From contig OX123196.2 of the NCBI GenBank assembly GCA_944739405.2, positions 52,800,196-52,864,195 of the forward strand: a stretch of 64,000 bases of DNA, written 5' to 3'. The position numbers and the translations under genes were made by a program. This document shows, one piece after another, positions 31,426-44,158 of this stretch (its first letter is position 1; each line of letters opens with the position of its first letter). The notes beneath the pieces were generated by a model. It was not told where the DNA came from and searched no databases. It was given only the letters and a program-made list of their open reading frames with translations. This DNA comes from Euclidia mi (Eukaryota > Arthropoda > Insecta > Lepidoptera > Erebidae).

Positions 31426-33017
31426 TTAGAATCCTGAGCGTGGTGAGGGACTCAACAGCACGAGGTACAAAAAACTTTGCTCACGTGTAGCACACATAAC
31501 TTTTCACCACAGCAGTGAGAACACATATTACTTAGGAGACATAGAAATGAACAGGAATAGATTGAATTATGCATAATCACTTGTTGATTTAACTCTTCTG
31601 GTGTTAAAGTACAGTCATCATCGCTAGTTTCACTTATCTTTTTAGATTATTTTATATATTAATATAATTTAACACGTTACGCTATAGGTACCTACTGTAT
31701 CAGCATCAGCGAAATTTTTATTCCCGCTACTTTTTTAAATCGCGTTTTAATAACGCGTCCCTGATGTTTATTTTTCAAATGTATCATTGTTGTAATTCTA
31801 AATAAAAATGTATTGGTTAAATACTAATTTTATACTATTAATTAGACTTATTTTTATTAAAATCCAATAATATATTAAACATGTAAACAGTAACATATAA
31901 AAAAAAGTAATTTCTTTACTACAAATATCTTTTTTTTTTGCGTTACCGTAGGTGTTTTCTTTGAGGTCGAATTCCAAAATCGAATTTCGAATTCGAAGGG
32001 GTTTGTTTTTTCACTCACTTTTTATATGCATGTGAAAGAGACAGAGCACAGTAAAATTCGAATGTTTCAAATTTATGGCTGAACAATGTCAATTCGTGGC
32101 ACTGAAGATTGAAAAATTAAAAAGCTACTTTGCCTCACGCTCGAATCAAAATCGCGTTTTGTTCACTATTGTCTCGCAGCAAAAGCGGCATGTTTGAGCT
32201 GCTAAGGTGAAAAAGTTATTTCCCTTAGAATGAAGCTCCTTTTACCATCGCAAACATATCCGTTTTACGATACGTTCAAGATTCAAGGACACACTCATTA
32301 CTCTAAGAGCTCCGACATTTTCTCTGTCAAAGTTCTACAATCAATAATCTAACTTCCTACAGTATTCAAAATCAAACTCATCCGAGCTCATCAGCCTAAC
32401 AGTAGTAACTTCAAGCTGTATTCATTTGCCTTTTAAAGCTAAAACTTATTCGCAATAATTCTAAGGCTCCTTAAGACAGAAGTTTCCAAGTTAAACTTAG
32501 ATATTTATCTTTTCAAGAGCTTTGGCAATTTAAAAATTCCTTTGTCAAACTTCTACGTCTCTGTGAAGACCATTTAACTTTGTATCGAGCCCTAAATCAA
32601 AGTATTTGTAGTTTCTTTTTCCTCAAATGACAAGTACAGGTTTCATGTTTATCTTTGTCACATTTATAATGTAACAGGTCAAAAGGCGTATTGTGGGAAA
32701 TTGAATCATGAATACAATTGCTTTAATATTACTTTAATGGATCTATTTCGCCTAATCTATTGACATTTAAGGTAAATTACCTCTTGTTTGGCATTTACGT
32801 TTTGACGTGAGCGTGGGCTATGTAGCTGGTGTGTTGCGGCGCCATATCGGAGAAGTGCGAGTTTCAGCATCTACTCACTTTACACTTGTTGTTGACATTG
32901 ATTAAATTTGTAAAAATAAAACTTTTCAACCGAGAGGAAACCCATCCCAAAATATGTTTTTGATTTCAACTGCTTCTCGTCTCGTTCTAGCGAGTTAGTA
33001 GATGGTGTAGTTCATAC
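31426..33017. other. Unannotated AT-rich stretch
   Basis: Contains a small palindromic cluster AATCGAATTTCGAATTCGAA near 31978-31997. No gene, no repeat partner recognised. Confidence 0.4.
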
Positions 33018-33120
33018 CAGTGGTTGGATTCTGACTTCAGCATGAAGTAAAAGGATTTATTACGACCACGCTAAGTCAGCCATAGCAGTGCATTTTCTAG
33101 AATCAGGATCCAACCACTAG
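33018..33120. repeat. Short element with ~20-bp terminal inverted repeats
   Basis: CCAGTGGTTGGATTCTGA at the left is mirrored by TCAGGATCCAACCACTAG at the right, about 100 bp apart. It looks like a tiny hAT-type MITE or the relic of one. No 8-bp target duplication is visible. Confidence 0.5.
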
Positions 33121-35201
33121 ATTTAACTCGAACCTATTGCTAACTGCTGTCGATAAAAAATAGATGTCATCTGATGTACCACAAACGTTCGTGTAGTGTG
33201 TTGGTTTTCAAGCGCAACATACAATAGAACTTCGACGTTTGTGCGGCGAGAGAAAGTGTCGTAGTCGTCGTAGTGTCGTATGTAACAAAGACACACAAGA
33301 CACTCCAAAAAAGTAACGTAGGAGCACAAACGTTTATATGTGGTCCTTCTGTTTGTGTTATATGTGGTATTGGTGTATGACAATAAATATGTGTGAATTA
33401 TACATTAAATACTCAAACTAACTATCTATTGGTGAAAACCGTACAAATCTGTTCGTTAGTTTTAGTTTATTGAGTTTAGCACGTTCATAAAGACAGACAG
33501 AACGACCGGAGGACTTTGTTTTATAATATTTACCTAAAGACAATTAATGACAAAAGTCTGTTTTTTTTAAATAATTAATATCTTTGACTAGTGCCATTTC
33601 TGTAATTATTTGATATTAAAAGAAACTTTTCATAATAAATGTATGAGCATAATCATTATTTTTAGTAGGTACTGTCTTGACCCTTCTTTATACCTCAAAT
33701 GCGAAAAAAAATGTAGCTTTTAGTTTCGGTTAAGCATTTTGCACGTTATACTGTCTGAAGTCAAAGACAGAGTGAATTTTGACTATGTGAGTCATGCAAC
33801 GCAAAACTTTGTATTTTGTAAGATTTAATACAAAGTTACATAAAGCGAAGGCTTTATTTGATGACGTCATAGAGTAGAGTTACGAGCGCTGGTATATGAT
33901 TTCATATTATATTTTGTACAGAACAGACAGACGTTCTCAGAACAGGCGTATATTATTCTCAAGAACACAGTAAAGAAATTAAAGCCTGCCACGTTAAGAA
34001 TACGTAGAAAGTCGTGTTACTCGTTTGCAATAATGATCTATACACATTATAAAATGAAGTCTCCTTTTTGTCCTGTCTGTCTTTATGGACGCAGTGACAG
34101 CCTTTTGAAGGTCACTATTGGACTCAAGCTTATCGTAATTTTCGTGCATTACGGTTTTCGCAAGTTTACTATAATTATGTATTCTTAATCCGTCACTATA
34201 CGAACATGCCTGTACAGTTAATTTAATTTACTATTCTATCATGTATCTGGCTTAAAGTTCAGGCAATATAACTATACCTATAGGTATGATGAGACAACAA
34301 CTACTTAAAAATACTTGAACAAGAAAAACAGAATCTAATTGGATCAAGAAAACTTATCACATAGTTTTTTGTTATGACAAGTGGGACGAAAAAACGCCAA
34401 TTTATCTATAGGTTTAAATTTTACTACATACATTCACTTACTATATTTATTTGCCGCGTTATGATGATAAAAAAACACTTTCTCTTATCTTGGGGTAATT
34501 GCTTATAACTCACGCAAACTATTAGCAATCTCATGCCCCCGGGCCAAAGAGTTCCATCTACAGAATATTAGTTATTTCCATTCCGTTCTTCAAACTCCTC
34601 TTCAAACTTCAAACGATATATATCCAGTTTGATTTGATAAGTTCTGATCCTAAATTTAGCTCAAATATTAACAGAGTATTGTAATTAATTTGATTTCGTG
34701 TTACTTCACTGAAATCCGTCGTAAGACAATCATTATGGAGAGCAATTCAATTTGTACGATATCTTACCTTTTTGATAGCAATTGATATCAAGGCGTAATC
34801 TCGGTAGATATTTTGTTAATTTTACAAGCCTTAGGTGAATCTGTGAACAGTTTTTGTTCAGCCGCAAATGAAGCGCTGAGTAGAATGCTTTATTGTAGAA
34901 GCAAACTTATTGCATACGCTCTCGCTTACGAAAATGGTTCAAGCTTTGGTGCGGAGCTGGGAATTCTAGAACGCCGCAGTCTCCTTCTTCGAGGCAGTAA
35001 TGATGAGCAAAGAGACGATGAAGCAAGAGCGAGGGCGTCTGTGCCCTAAAACCCAACCATAGCCACGCAGGTCCGAGCATTGAAGAACGCGTGATGATCT
35101 CTTGACACCGTAGGATGAAGCCAGTGGACGGTGACCCAAGGTGCCTATCGCCGTCCGATCAGTAACTGGTAGCTCGCATAACCTTTCACTAAGGGAAAGT
35201 G
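33121..35201. other. Unannotated stretch with a repeat fragment
   Basis: 34040-34095 (GATCTATACACATTATAAAATGAAGTCTCC...TGTCTGTCTTTATGG) matches the repeat start at 57000-57060, a Helitron- or SINE-like family. 34165-34200 (TATTCTTAATCCGTCACTATACG) echoes the SINE end at 58175-58195. Otherwise no gene is supported. Confidence 0.45.
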
Positions 35202-35372
35202 AGTATACATACAGTGGTTTGTAGGTACAGTCAGACAAGTCGGCGGTCGATCAGATTTCAAAAGTTTCCTTTGGCTCGCTCGTAGAGTCGAGGCACACGC
35301 AGTCATGTAAAAACTTATGGTGTACTAGTGGGAAGTTGTTCGATTGTACGTAAGCCGAAATGTGTGTGTGTA

Positions 35373-35467
35373 TCTGCCGATATTAAGTACATACATACAC
35401 CGAAGGGTGTATGTATGTTCTTAATATCGGCAGAGTCGGAGCCTGGTGAAGACCAGGTTCCGACTCT
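35373..35467. repeat. Tandem pair of hairpins, both with GAAG loops
   Basis: The first hairpin (about 35373-35433) has arms of about 28 bp with one mismatch around GAAG. The second (35432-35467) has 16-bp arms with one mismatch, also around GAAG. They abut with no spacer. The mirror copies are at 43846-43940 in the right arm. Confidence 0.9.
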
Positions 35468-35860
35468 GAGGCTCTCCCATCGCTCCGGGTCCAGGAGAGA
35501 AAAAGAGATTCCCTCAAAACATAAAAAATATCGATCTAATAAAACTCTACCTTATTCTCTATGAATATAAATCGTATATGTAATTATCTATAAATGTGTA
35601 GTGCTGTGGACAACAACCAACGTATTTACCAGTACCCAAACACATTATGCTGTAGTTACATGGTAGTATTACACAAAATTGATCGCTAATGAGCTTCCTA
35701 ATTGTTGTGTAACTTAGCAATGCAATCAAATGAGTATATTGGATTCATTAATTAATTAAATGTCATCGTTAAAAGCATGTAATTGTATTTTAGTCTACGC
35801 CTCTGTATAGATTTAAATTTAATTTTAAGAGCTTGTCCCTTGGCTAAATCATAAAAAAAG

Positions 35861-35881
35861 GAGAGAGAGAGAGAGAGAGAC
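35861..35881. repeat. (GA)n microsatellite
   Basis: About ten GA units here, eleven in the right arm (TC units at 43431-43452). This is the only difference I found between the two arms. Confidence 0.9.
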
Positions 35882-35900
35882 GATACGGGAGCAGTCTTTA

Positions 35901-36741
35901 AAAAAAAATGATAATGATAATATTTATTTTGCGAAATGTTGGTATAAAAAGATGTTACAATAAAGTATATTCAGTATCGCCATAATCAGCTGTGTAGCAT
36001 GCAAAATGATTAGGAAATATAAGAAATTTGATAATAACAATGTCAAACGAACTCAATAACCATAATGATTACAATGCCAAATTAATTCAATAATAATTAT
36101 GATAACTAGGTCAACCGAATGTCAAGAATGTTAGTGTAGATTACAAAAAAAATAATTTAACCAAACGATTCACCTTAAATGAAATAGTTATAAAAAATAT
36201 AACAAATTTAAAAAAAATTAAAGCATTTGGACGTCACAAAGTTTTATCTGATAAATATTATCTGATAGAGTAGTACCCTTTTGAAAATAATAGTCTAACT
36301 TTATTTTTTAAAGTACAAATATTCGACATTTCTAAGATCGAAGCTGGTAGGATTATTATATATCCTTGGCATCATACATAATATACTGTTGTTAAAATAC
36401 GTAGTTTTATTAAGCGGAAACCCTATTTTTTAATTGTTTCTGCGGCTGTTTAATGTTTCAAACATAGTCATATTCCTTTTTACAAATGATACAACTTCAA
36501 GGATGTATATACATGGCAGACTGAGTAGTTTCAATTTTAAGAAGTAGGGTCTACAACTATCAGTCTGTTTTAATTTGCAAATTGCTCTCACGCATCTTTT
36601 CTGTGCTACAAATGCTAATTCTTTATTGGTGGCATTGCCCCAGGATTCAAGGACATAAATCATGTGGTAAGGCCGTTTCTTGAGATCTATATTTTTAAGG
36701 GGCGCAGCACCTTTTGTACTAGTTGACAATACAACAATACA
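35901..36741 (-). pseudogene. LINE ORF2 C-terminal end and 3' UTR inside left arm
   Basis: A 99-codon frame (36729-36430) reads KRPYHMIYVLESWG, QKRCVRAICKLKQTDSCRP, LSLPCIYILEVVSFVKRN. This is the conserved C-terminal tail of CR1/Jockey-type reverse transcriptase proteins. It is followed (minus strand) by a 3' UTR that ends with ATAAATATTATCATTATC and an A/T run. The identical copy is at 42570-43410. Confidence 0.8.
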
Positions 36742-37705
36742 CTAAAAAGTATTCAATAAAAATAACTAAATTAAAAAGAAACGACATTAAAAACTAAAAA
36801 GTGAAAAAAATTAAAATAATAAGATTTAATATTAATTAAATACTACCTATTATTTATGTGTAGCAGTTTTACTCGATCGAGTCAGACTCGAAGGCTCGGT
36901 TAGAGTAAAATTACAGTGTATTTGATGTCATCGAAGTGTGAGTTTTGCAGTACACGCGTTGATTTTTAATCATTTTCGAGTAAAACTATCGAGTATAACC
37001 GTGTGTCAGTACTGAGCATCAAGGTGATTTCTTTTTATATCACGGCTTGGTTGATATGTCGGTCTATAAATGTCTGGCAACATTTATCTGATAGTTCGTT
37101 TAGTACCTTTATTTCGAGTTACTGATATTCCAGCACCGTTGGCAAGCGCCATACAAAAGACAATATAAAATCAGTGTTAATGACCAAGAAGGTTTAAACT
37201 TCTCAATCATTGTAACTGTCTTTAAATTACATAATGTTTTGATTTTCACGAGTTTTAAACAAGTCGTCTATAGTTTATGTGTAGGTTAGTACAGAGATAG
37301 TACATTATAAGTAAAATTGAAGTTGAAGTTGAACATTTACTAAGAAATTTATATAAACAATGAGTTTTTGTTTACAAAATATCGTTGAAAGTGTTTGATA
37401 TGGTGCAATAAGTGACTGGTATTGTTTGTGACGAATTGTAGTGAATTTAAAGTGCCGAAATAAGTGCATAAACTTCCTATTTTTATACCCTCAATTAATT
37501 ATAATATCGGAAACACTTTGAAATACCGTCTATTTTGGTGAGAAGTCATACACTAACTAATACACTTGTCAACGTCAATCTTGGCAGTTGCCTGACAGCT
37601 GACATCAATCATTTTCAAATAGTGTTGCCACAAAGAGAATTCCAAATTGTACCATAACTATAACCAAACTTGTGGAACTAACGGTTTTTAGTAGTCGATA
37701 ATAAA

Positions 37706-38788
37706 ATGGATAATATTCCTAAAAACTGGGGCTGTTGCTCATTGGAATGGAAGACCAGAATTACAAAATATGTGCAAAGTGTAACGCGGCATTCCATTAT
37801 GCATGCTTACTGCCAGGAAAAAATAAAGAGGAAATACTAGCGTATAAAACCCGTACTAAAGGCAATTGGGTATGTCCTCACTGTCTGGAGACAGCTCCTA
37901 AAGGAACCAAATGCGACAACACGCCGATAAATAAAAATCCTAACGTCTCCATGCGCCCCCAGAAGAGACAAGCTTTGTCATCGCCGCCTACCAATGAAAG
38001 CCCCCCCAGTTACACACGATGACGTACGCAAGATTATGGAGGAAGCCCTTGAAAAGCACCGGTCTGAGCTAATGCAGCAGTTCAACACCAACATGCGCAC
38101 ACTCATTGACACTGAGCTTAAATCTGTAAAAGAAGAATTACAAGAAGTAAAGCGTTCTATGCAATTTATGAACCTCAATTTTGAAGACATCCTTAAGGAA
38201 CATAAGGCAACACAGGAGCAAGTGAAAACTTTGCAGGAGCATAATGGCAAAATTGAAGCGAATGTCACAGAACTGCAGTCGAGAATAAACCAATTAGAAC
38301 AAAATGCAAGAGCGAAAAACATCGAAATCCAATGTGTTCCGGAAAACAAGTCCGAAAATTTGTCATCGGCTTTGAAGAACCTAGGAAGCGTAGTGGGGTG
38401 TGAGGTAAAAGATGACAATATAATGCGTGTAACTAGAATTACTAAACAGAATCCTGAATCTACCCGCCCTCGATCAATTGTGGTCGAGTTTAACAGTTCA
38501 ATCATGCGAGACAAATTTTTGGCTGCCACTATTAATTACAATAGGAAGTACACCACGGATAGATTAAACAGCTCTCACTTTGGAAGCAATGGTACCAAGA
38601 CTCCCATCTATGTCACAGAGCATCTCTCCCCGTATAACAAATCCCTACACGCTGCTGCCAGACAGGTAGCCAAGGAGAAAGACTATAAGTTTGTCTGGAT
38701 CCGAGGTGGGCGTATATTTATGCGTAAGGATATTCAATCCAGATATATACCAGTGAAGGACATGGGTACTTTGGCAAATATTAAATAA
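37706..38788 (+). pseudogene. LINE ORF1: PHD-like finger, coiled coil, FP25K-like C-terminus
   Basis: A likely ATG at 37706 (MDNIPKNWGCC) is in another frame from the following KICAKCNAAFHYAC / NWVCPHC zinc-finger part (to 38022). A further shift at the C7 run (38004-38010) leads into a 264-codon frame. That frame has a long coiled coil (about residues 10-105), then a domain (QCVPENKSENL, RPRSIVVEFNS, YKFVWIRGGRIFMRKD) like the C-terminal region of baculovirus FP proteins, which is widespread in LINE ORF1 proteins of insects. The role is probably RNA binding and chaperoning of the retrotransposon particle. Confidence 0.8.
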
Positions 38789-38859
38789 TTCTATATCTTC
38801 TTTAATCATACACCATCAGTGCATGTGTTTCAATAAAATAAATTCTTACAATTCAACTC

Positions 38860-41722
38860 GATTAAAATCTATTACCAAAATACTCGTGGTCTCAGAACAA
38901 AAACCTACACTTTTTTTTTGTAATTTAGCAAGTAGTGATTATGATATCATAGTATTGACTGAGACTTGGCTAAACAGTAATGTCTTAAGCTCAGAACTCT
39001 TTGATGACCGCTATAATGTTTTCAGACGAGACAGGCAGTCTTCCGGTTTTCATGGTCATAAGGATGGAGGTGGGGTTCTAATTGCAGTATCTAAAAAGAT
39101 TTTTGCAACACGCATGATTCATTGGGAAAGTAGCTGTGAAGATTTATGGGTCGTTCTAAAGAATCCACACTCTAGATCTACGAAACAAATAGCTATCTGC
39201 GCCATTTACCTCCCTCCTCCTGTCCATGGTCAGCTTTTGGAAACTTTTATAAAAATTGCAACAAAATATATGAGCGTTTTGAGGACCTTAGTTGTATTTT
39301 TGGTGACTTTAATCTGGGAAACATTGACTGGAATCTTGCAAATAAAGGTCAAACTGGTTGTAACTCATCATTAAATCAGAAATTAATAGATTTTATACAT
39401 GTTGCCAATCTCAGACAATGTAACTTTGTTTCTAATAGTAGAGAAAAAATTCTCGATTTGGTGTTTGTGGATGTGCCAGATTGCAACGTTTCTCTCGCTA
39501 ATGATATCCTATCACCGATAGATAATTTCCATCCTCCATTGGAAATTGAAATAAATCTTTCTGAACCCATCATGAGACTTAGTAATAACACAAACTGTCG
39601 TAGATTAAATTTCCACAAGGCTGACTACATAGCTATAAATGAGGAAATCTCGAAAATTGAATGGAACAACGTCTTTACAAATTGCACCGATGTGAATAAT
39701 ATGGTCTCATTATTTTATGGTATTCTTAAAGAAATAATTATTAGGCTAGTTCCACCCAGTAAAATTAGAAAAGGGAAATACCCTCCTTGGTTTAACAAAC
39801 CGTTGATTGCAATGTTAAGGGAAAAAAATAATATTCGTGTTAGATTTAAAAAGTATGGCAATCCCTTAGACTTAATATCTTTACGTTTATTAAGCCGAAG
39901 ATGTGCTAAAGTAGCAACAGAACGATATAACGAGTACATTAAAGACATAGAGGATAAAATACGTATAAATCCTAAGTTCTTTTGGTCTTTTATTAAGGCC
40001 AAGAGAGACGGCAAAAGTTCTTACCCCAGTTTGATGAAAGACGAAACGCAGCAAGCATGTAATGGTTCGGATATCTGTGATTTATTTGCATCGTGTTTCT
40101 CCAGAGCTTATAGTGATGATGACATTTTACCGTATGATGCAACATGCTCACCAGTTTTTGATATCCTCAACAAAAACAGCTCATGTTTAGCTAACCTATA
40201 CATAGAGAGTGATACAATCTTAAATAAACTGCAATCTCTTGATATATCCAAAGGAGCTGGTCCTGATGAAATACCGCCGGTCTTTTTAAAATGTTGCGCA
40301 TCAAATCTAGTCTCTCCGCTGCAAATTATATTTAATGAATCATTAAGCACTGGTATATTTCCAGATGAGTGGAAGTATGCAAAAGTCGTTCCCATTTTTA
40401 AGACAGGTGATAAAGATTGTGTCCAAAATTATAGGCCAATATCACTCCTCTCAACTATGCCTAAGCTTTTTGAAGCCATAGTTTGTCCATTTATACAAAA
40501 CTATTTCAAGCAGTACATTACTGAACATCAACATGGCTTCTTAAAGTACAGATCGACTGTTACAAACTTGGTTACCTTTACTGAGCTAGTGACTGAAGCT
40601 GTAGATAACCATAAACAAGTAGATGTTGTTTACATGGATTTTTGCAAAGCCTTCGATAAAGTTTCTCATTTGGTACTTACCCATAAACTTAAAACTTACG
40701 GTATAGAAGGCAACCTACTAAACTGGATGAAGTCATATTTAAGTGATCGATCTTTCTTTGTCGTCGTTAATGGCTTTCGATCGAATCTATTTAACATTAA
40801 GTCCGGTGTTCCCCAGGGTTCACATTTGGGCCCTATACTATTTAATATATTCATCAACGACATTCCAAATTGCTTTCAGTACTCAAAATCATTTTTATTT
40901 GCAGACGATCTAAAAATTGCTCGTACTATAGACGCTGACATAGATGTTTCCCTGTTGCAATCTGACTTAAATAATCTACGCCATTGGTGTTCTGTTAACG
41001 GAATGAACCTAAATAATGATAAGTGTTTACATATTAAATTTACCAGAAAACTCTCGTACATAAATTCCGTTTACTATCTTGGAGACAACCCAATACTAGA
41101 GGTAGATAACATAAAGGACCTAGGTGTTATTCTTGACAGACGTCTCACATTCCAACCGCATATTGATAGCATTGTTAAAAAAGCATCTAGCATGTTGGGA
41201 TTTATTATTAGAAATAGCAAGATATTTCGACAGTCAATTACCAAAATTATGCTATATAACACACTAGTTCGCAGCCGACTTGAGTACTGTTCCATCGTCT
41301 GGAGGCCTCATTATTCTACGCATATATTAAGACTTGAGCGTATACAAAAAAGATTTCTATGGCACCTCTGTTTTTCGCATAAACCGATATATAAATGGAA
41401 ACCATACCTAGATAAACTAGCACATTTCAACATTATTTCACTAGAAAAGCGTAGAATAATTTTAGACATGACATTTTTATATAGGCTACTCCATAACCAG
41501 GTTGACTGCCCCCAATTAATATCATCACTTATGTTTAGAGTCCCACGCCGTATACCTCGCATGCCAATAGCATTATTGATACCACCTTTTCGAAGAACTG
41601 TTTTAGGCTATAACTCTCCCCTTCCACGATTGTGTAGAGAATTAAACCAATACTCTAGCACAGTTGATATCTTATCGGCTACTCTCGGCGCTTTCCGCAA
41701 GCACTTAAATGAGAAAATCTGA
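38860..41722 (+). pseudogene. LINE ORF2: endonuclease and reverse transcriptase
   Basis: An apurinic-type endonuclease starts YYQNTRGLRTKTYTF in one frame, shifts at the T-run near 38912, and continues SDYDIIVLTETWL. After another shift near 39275 it reads CIFGDFNLGNIDW and then stays open to 41722. The reverse transcriptase is intact: AKVVPIFKTGDK, YRPISLLS, YMDFCKAFDKVSH, SGVPQGSHLGPILF, FLFADDLKI (catalytic Asp pair) and DLGVILDRRLTF. The C-terminal tail (LERIQKRFLWHL) is of Jockey/CR1 type. Two frameshifts in the endonuclease prevent a full product unless they are sequencing errors. Confidence 0.9.
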
Positions 41723-42013
41723 TTTTTTTTTTTTTTATTCTTCCCGTTATAACCTACAATTTTCTTTGTAAACAATGATGTTGTAAGTAAAAAGATTTTT
41801 GTAAACATTTGATGTTTGTTATGTAATAATTTTAAGTTAAGTTTGTATCTTATCAGTTCTAAAGCATGCAGTGTTTACCTGTAATTGGTTATACAATAGG
41901 ACTAGAAACCAAATTAATTTTGTACACCGTGCTTGATTTATTGTTATAACTGTTGGTAAACCAAATAAATAAAATAAAATAAAATAAAATAAATAAAAAT
42001 AAAATAATAGTTC

Positions 42014-44111
42014 TCTCTGTACTAACCTACACATAAACTATAGACGACTTGTTTAAAACTCGTGAAAATCAAAACATTATGTAATTTAAAGACAGTTACA
42101 ATGATTGAGAAGTTTAAACCTTCTTGGTCATTAACACTGATTTTATATTGTCTTTTGTATGGCGCTTGCCAACGGTGCTGGAATATCAGTAACTCGAAAT
42201 AAAGGTACTAAACGAACTATCAGATAAATGTTGCCAGACATTTATAGACCGACATATCAACCAAGCCGTGATATAAAAAGAAATCACCTTGATGCTCAGT
42301 ACTGACACACGGTTATACTCGATAGTTTTACTCGAAAATGATTAAAAATCAACGCGTGTACTGCAAAACTCACACTTCGATGACATCAAATACACTGTAA
42401 TTTTACTCTAACCGAGCCTTCGAGTCTGACTCGATCGAGTAAAACTGCTACACATAAATAATAGGTAGTATTTAATTAATATTAAATCTTATTATTTTAA
42501 TTTTTTTCACTTTTTAGTTTTTAATGTCGTTTCTTTTTAATTTAGTTATTTTTATTGAATACTTTTTAGTGTATTGTTGTATTGTCAACTAGTACAAAAG
42601 GTGCTGCGCCCCTTAAAAATATAGATCTCAAGAAACGGCCTTACCACATGATTTATGTCCTTGAATCCTGGGGCAATGCCACCAATAAAGAATTAGCATT
42701 TGTAGCACAGAAAAGATGCGTGAGAGCAATTTGCAAATTAAAACAGACTGATAGTTGTAGACCCTACTTCTTAAAATTGAAACTACTCAGTCTGCCATGT
42801 ATATACATCCTTGAAGTTGTATCATTTGTAAAAAGGAATATGACTATGTTTGAAACATTAAACAGCCGCAGAAACAATTAAAAAATAGGGTTTCCGCTTA
42901 ATAAAACTACGTATTTTAACAACAGTATATTATGTATGATGCCAAGGATATATAATAATCCTACCAGCTTCGATCTTAGAAATGTCGAATATTTGTACTT
43001 TAAAAAATAAAGTTAGACTATTATTTTCAAAAGGGTACTACTCTATCAGATAATATTTATCAGATAAAACTTTGTGACGTCCAAATGCTTTAATTTTTTT
43101 TAAATTTGTTATATTTTTTATAACTATTTCATTTAAGGTGAATCGTTTGGTTAAATTATTTTTTTTGTAATCTACACTAACATTCTTGACATTCGGTTGA
43201 CCTAGTTATCATAATTATTATTGAATTAATTTGGCATTGTAATCATTATGGTTATTGAGTTCGTTTGACATTGTTATTATCAAATTTCTTATATTTCCTA
43301 ATCATTTTGCATGCTACACAGCTGATTATGGCGATACTGAATATACTTTATTGTAACATCTTTTTATACCAACATTTCGCAAAATAAATATTATCATTAT
43401 CATTTTTTTTTAAAGACTGCTCCCGTATCGTCTCTCTCTCTCTCTCTCTCTCCTTTTTTTATGATTTAGCCAAGGGACAAGCTCTTAAAATTAAATTTAA
43501 ATCTATACAGAGGCGTAGACTAAAATACAATTACATGCTTTTAACGATGACATTTAATTAATTAATGAATCCAATATACTCATTTGATTGCATTGCTAAG
43601 TTACACAACAATTAGGAAGCTCATTAGCGATCAATTTTGTGTAATACTACCATGTAACTACAGCATAATGTGTTTGGGTACTGGTAAATACGTTGGTTGT
43701 TGTCCACAGCACTACACATTTATAGATAATTACATATACGATTTATATTCATAGAGAATAAGGTAGAGTTTTATTAGATCGATATTTTTTATGTTTTGAG
43801 GGAATCTCTTTTTCTCTCCTGGACCCGGAGCGATGGGAGAGCCTCAGAGTCGGAACCTGGTCTTCACCAGGCTCCGACTCTGCCGATATTAAGAACATAC
43901 ATACACCCTTCGGTGTATGTATGTACTTAATATCGGCAGATACACACACACATTTCGGCTTACGTACAATCGAACAACTTCCCACTAGTACACCATAAGT
44001 TTTTACATGACTGCGTGTGCCTCGACTCTACGAGCGAGCCAAAGGAAACTTTTGAAATCTGATCGACCGCCGACTTGTCTGACTGTACCTACAAACCACT
44101 GTATGTATACT
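42014..44111 (-). repeat. Right arm of the 2.1-kb inverted repeat
   Basis: 2098 bp, mirror of 35202-37297. The inner end TCTCTGTAC is 3 bp after the LINE's candidate target duplication and the outer end GTATGTATACT is at 44111. It carries the second LINE C-terminal ORF (42582-42881), the TC microsatellite and the hairpin pair at 43846-43940. Confidence 0.95.
42570..43410 (+). pseudogene. LINE ORF2 C-terminal end and 3' UTR inside right arm
   Basis: Mirror copy of 35901-36741, with the same 99-codon frame at 42582-42881 and the same 3' end. Confidence 0.8.
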
Positions 44112-44114
44112 TGA

Positions 44115-44158
44115 AGTATATTTCTGCACATTATAATTATAATGTGCAGAAATATACT
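44115..44158. repeat. 44-bp perfect palindrome beside the right arm
   Basis: AGTATATTTCTGCACATTAT and its mirror meet without spacer at AATT. It begins three bases outside the right arm's end and starts with AGTATA, similar to the arm's terminal GTATAC. No counterpart sits beside the left arm, where only a short CTTTC...GAAAG stem occurs. Confidence 0.93.

Larger units (their letters stand above)
35202..37297 (+). repeat. Left arm of a 2.1-kb inverted repeat
   Basis: 2096 bp, the reverse complement of 42014-44111 in every stretch I compared. The only difference found is one fewer GA unit in the microsatellite near 35861-35880. The outer end starts AGTATACATACAGTGG and the inner end stops GTACAGAGA. 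The arm contains older repeats (a LINE 3' end at about 35901-36741 and hairpins at 35373-35467), so it is a copied genomic segment rather than a simple transposon end. No target-site duplication flanks the outer ends. Confidence 0.95.
37302..42006 (+). mobile_element. CR1/Jockey-like LINE at the centre of the inverted repeat
   Basis: About 4.7 kb: 5' UTR (37302-37705), ORF1 (about 37706-38788), ORF2 (about 38860-41722), 3' UTR and an AATAAAATAAAATAA tail (41965-42006). The 5-bp direct repeat ATAGT at 37297-37301 and 42007-42011 is a candidate target duplication. Removing the element would leave the two arms separated by only about six bases. ORFs carry a few frameshifts, mostly at homopolymer runs, so it is nearly intact but probably inactive, or partly miscalled in sequencing. 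Confidence 0.9.

Noticed and set aside
35202..44111. The inverted repeat as terminal repeats of a Polinton-, Foldback- or Galileo-like DNA transposon
   Set aside because: No transposase, polymerase or integrase of such elements between the arms, no target duplication at the outer ends, and the arms contain older unrelated repeats.
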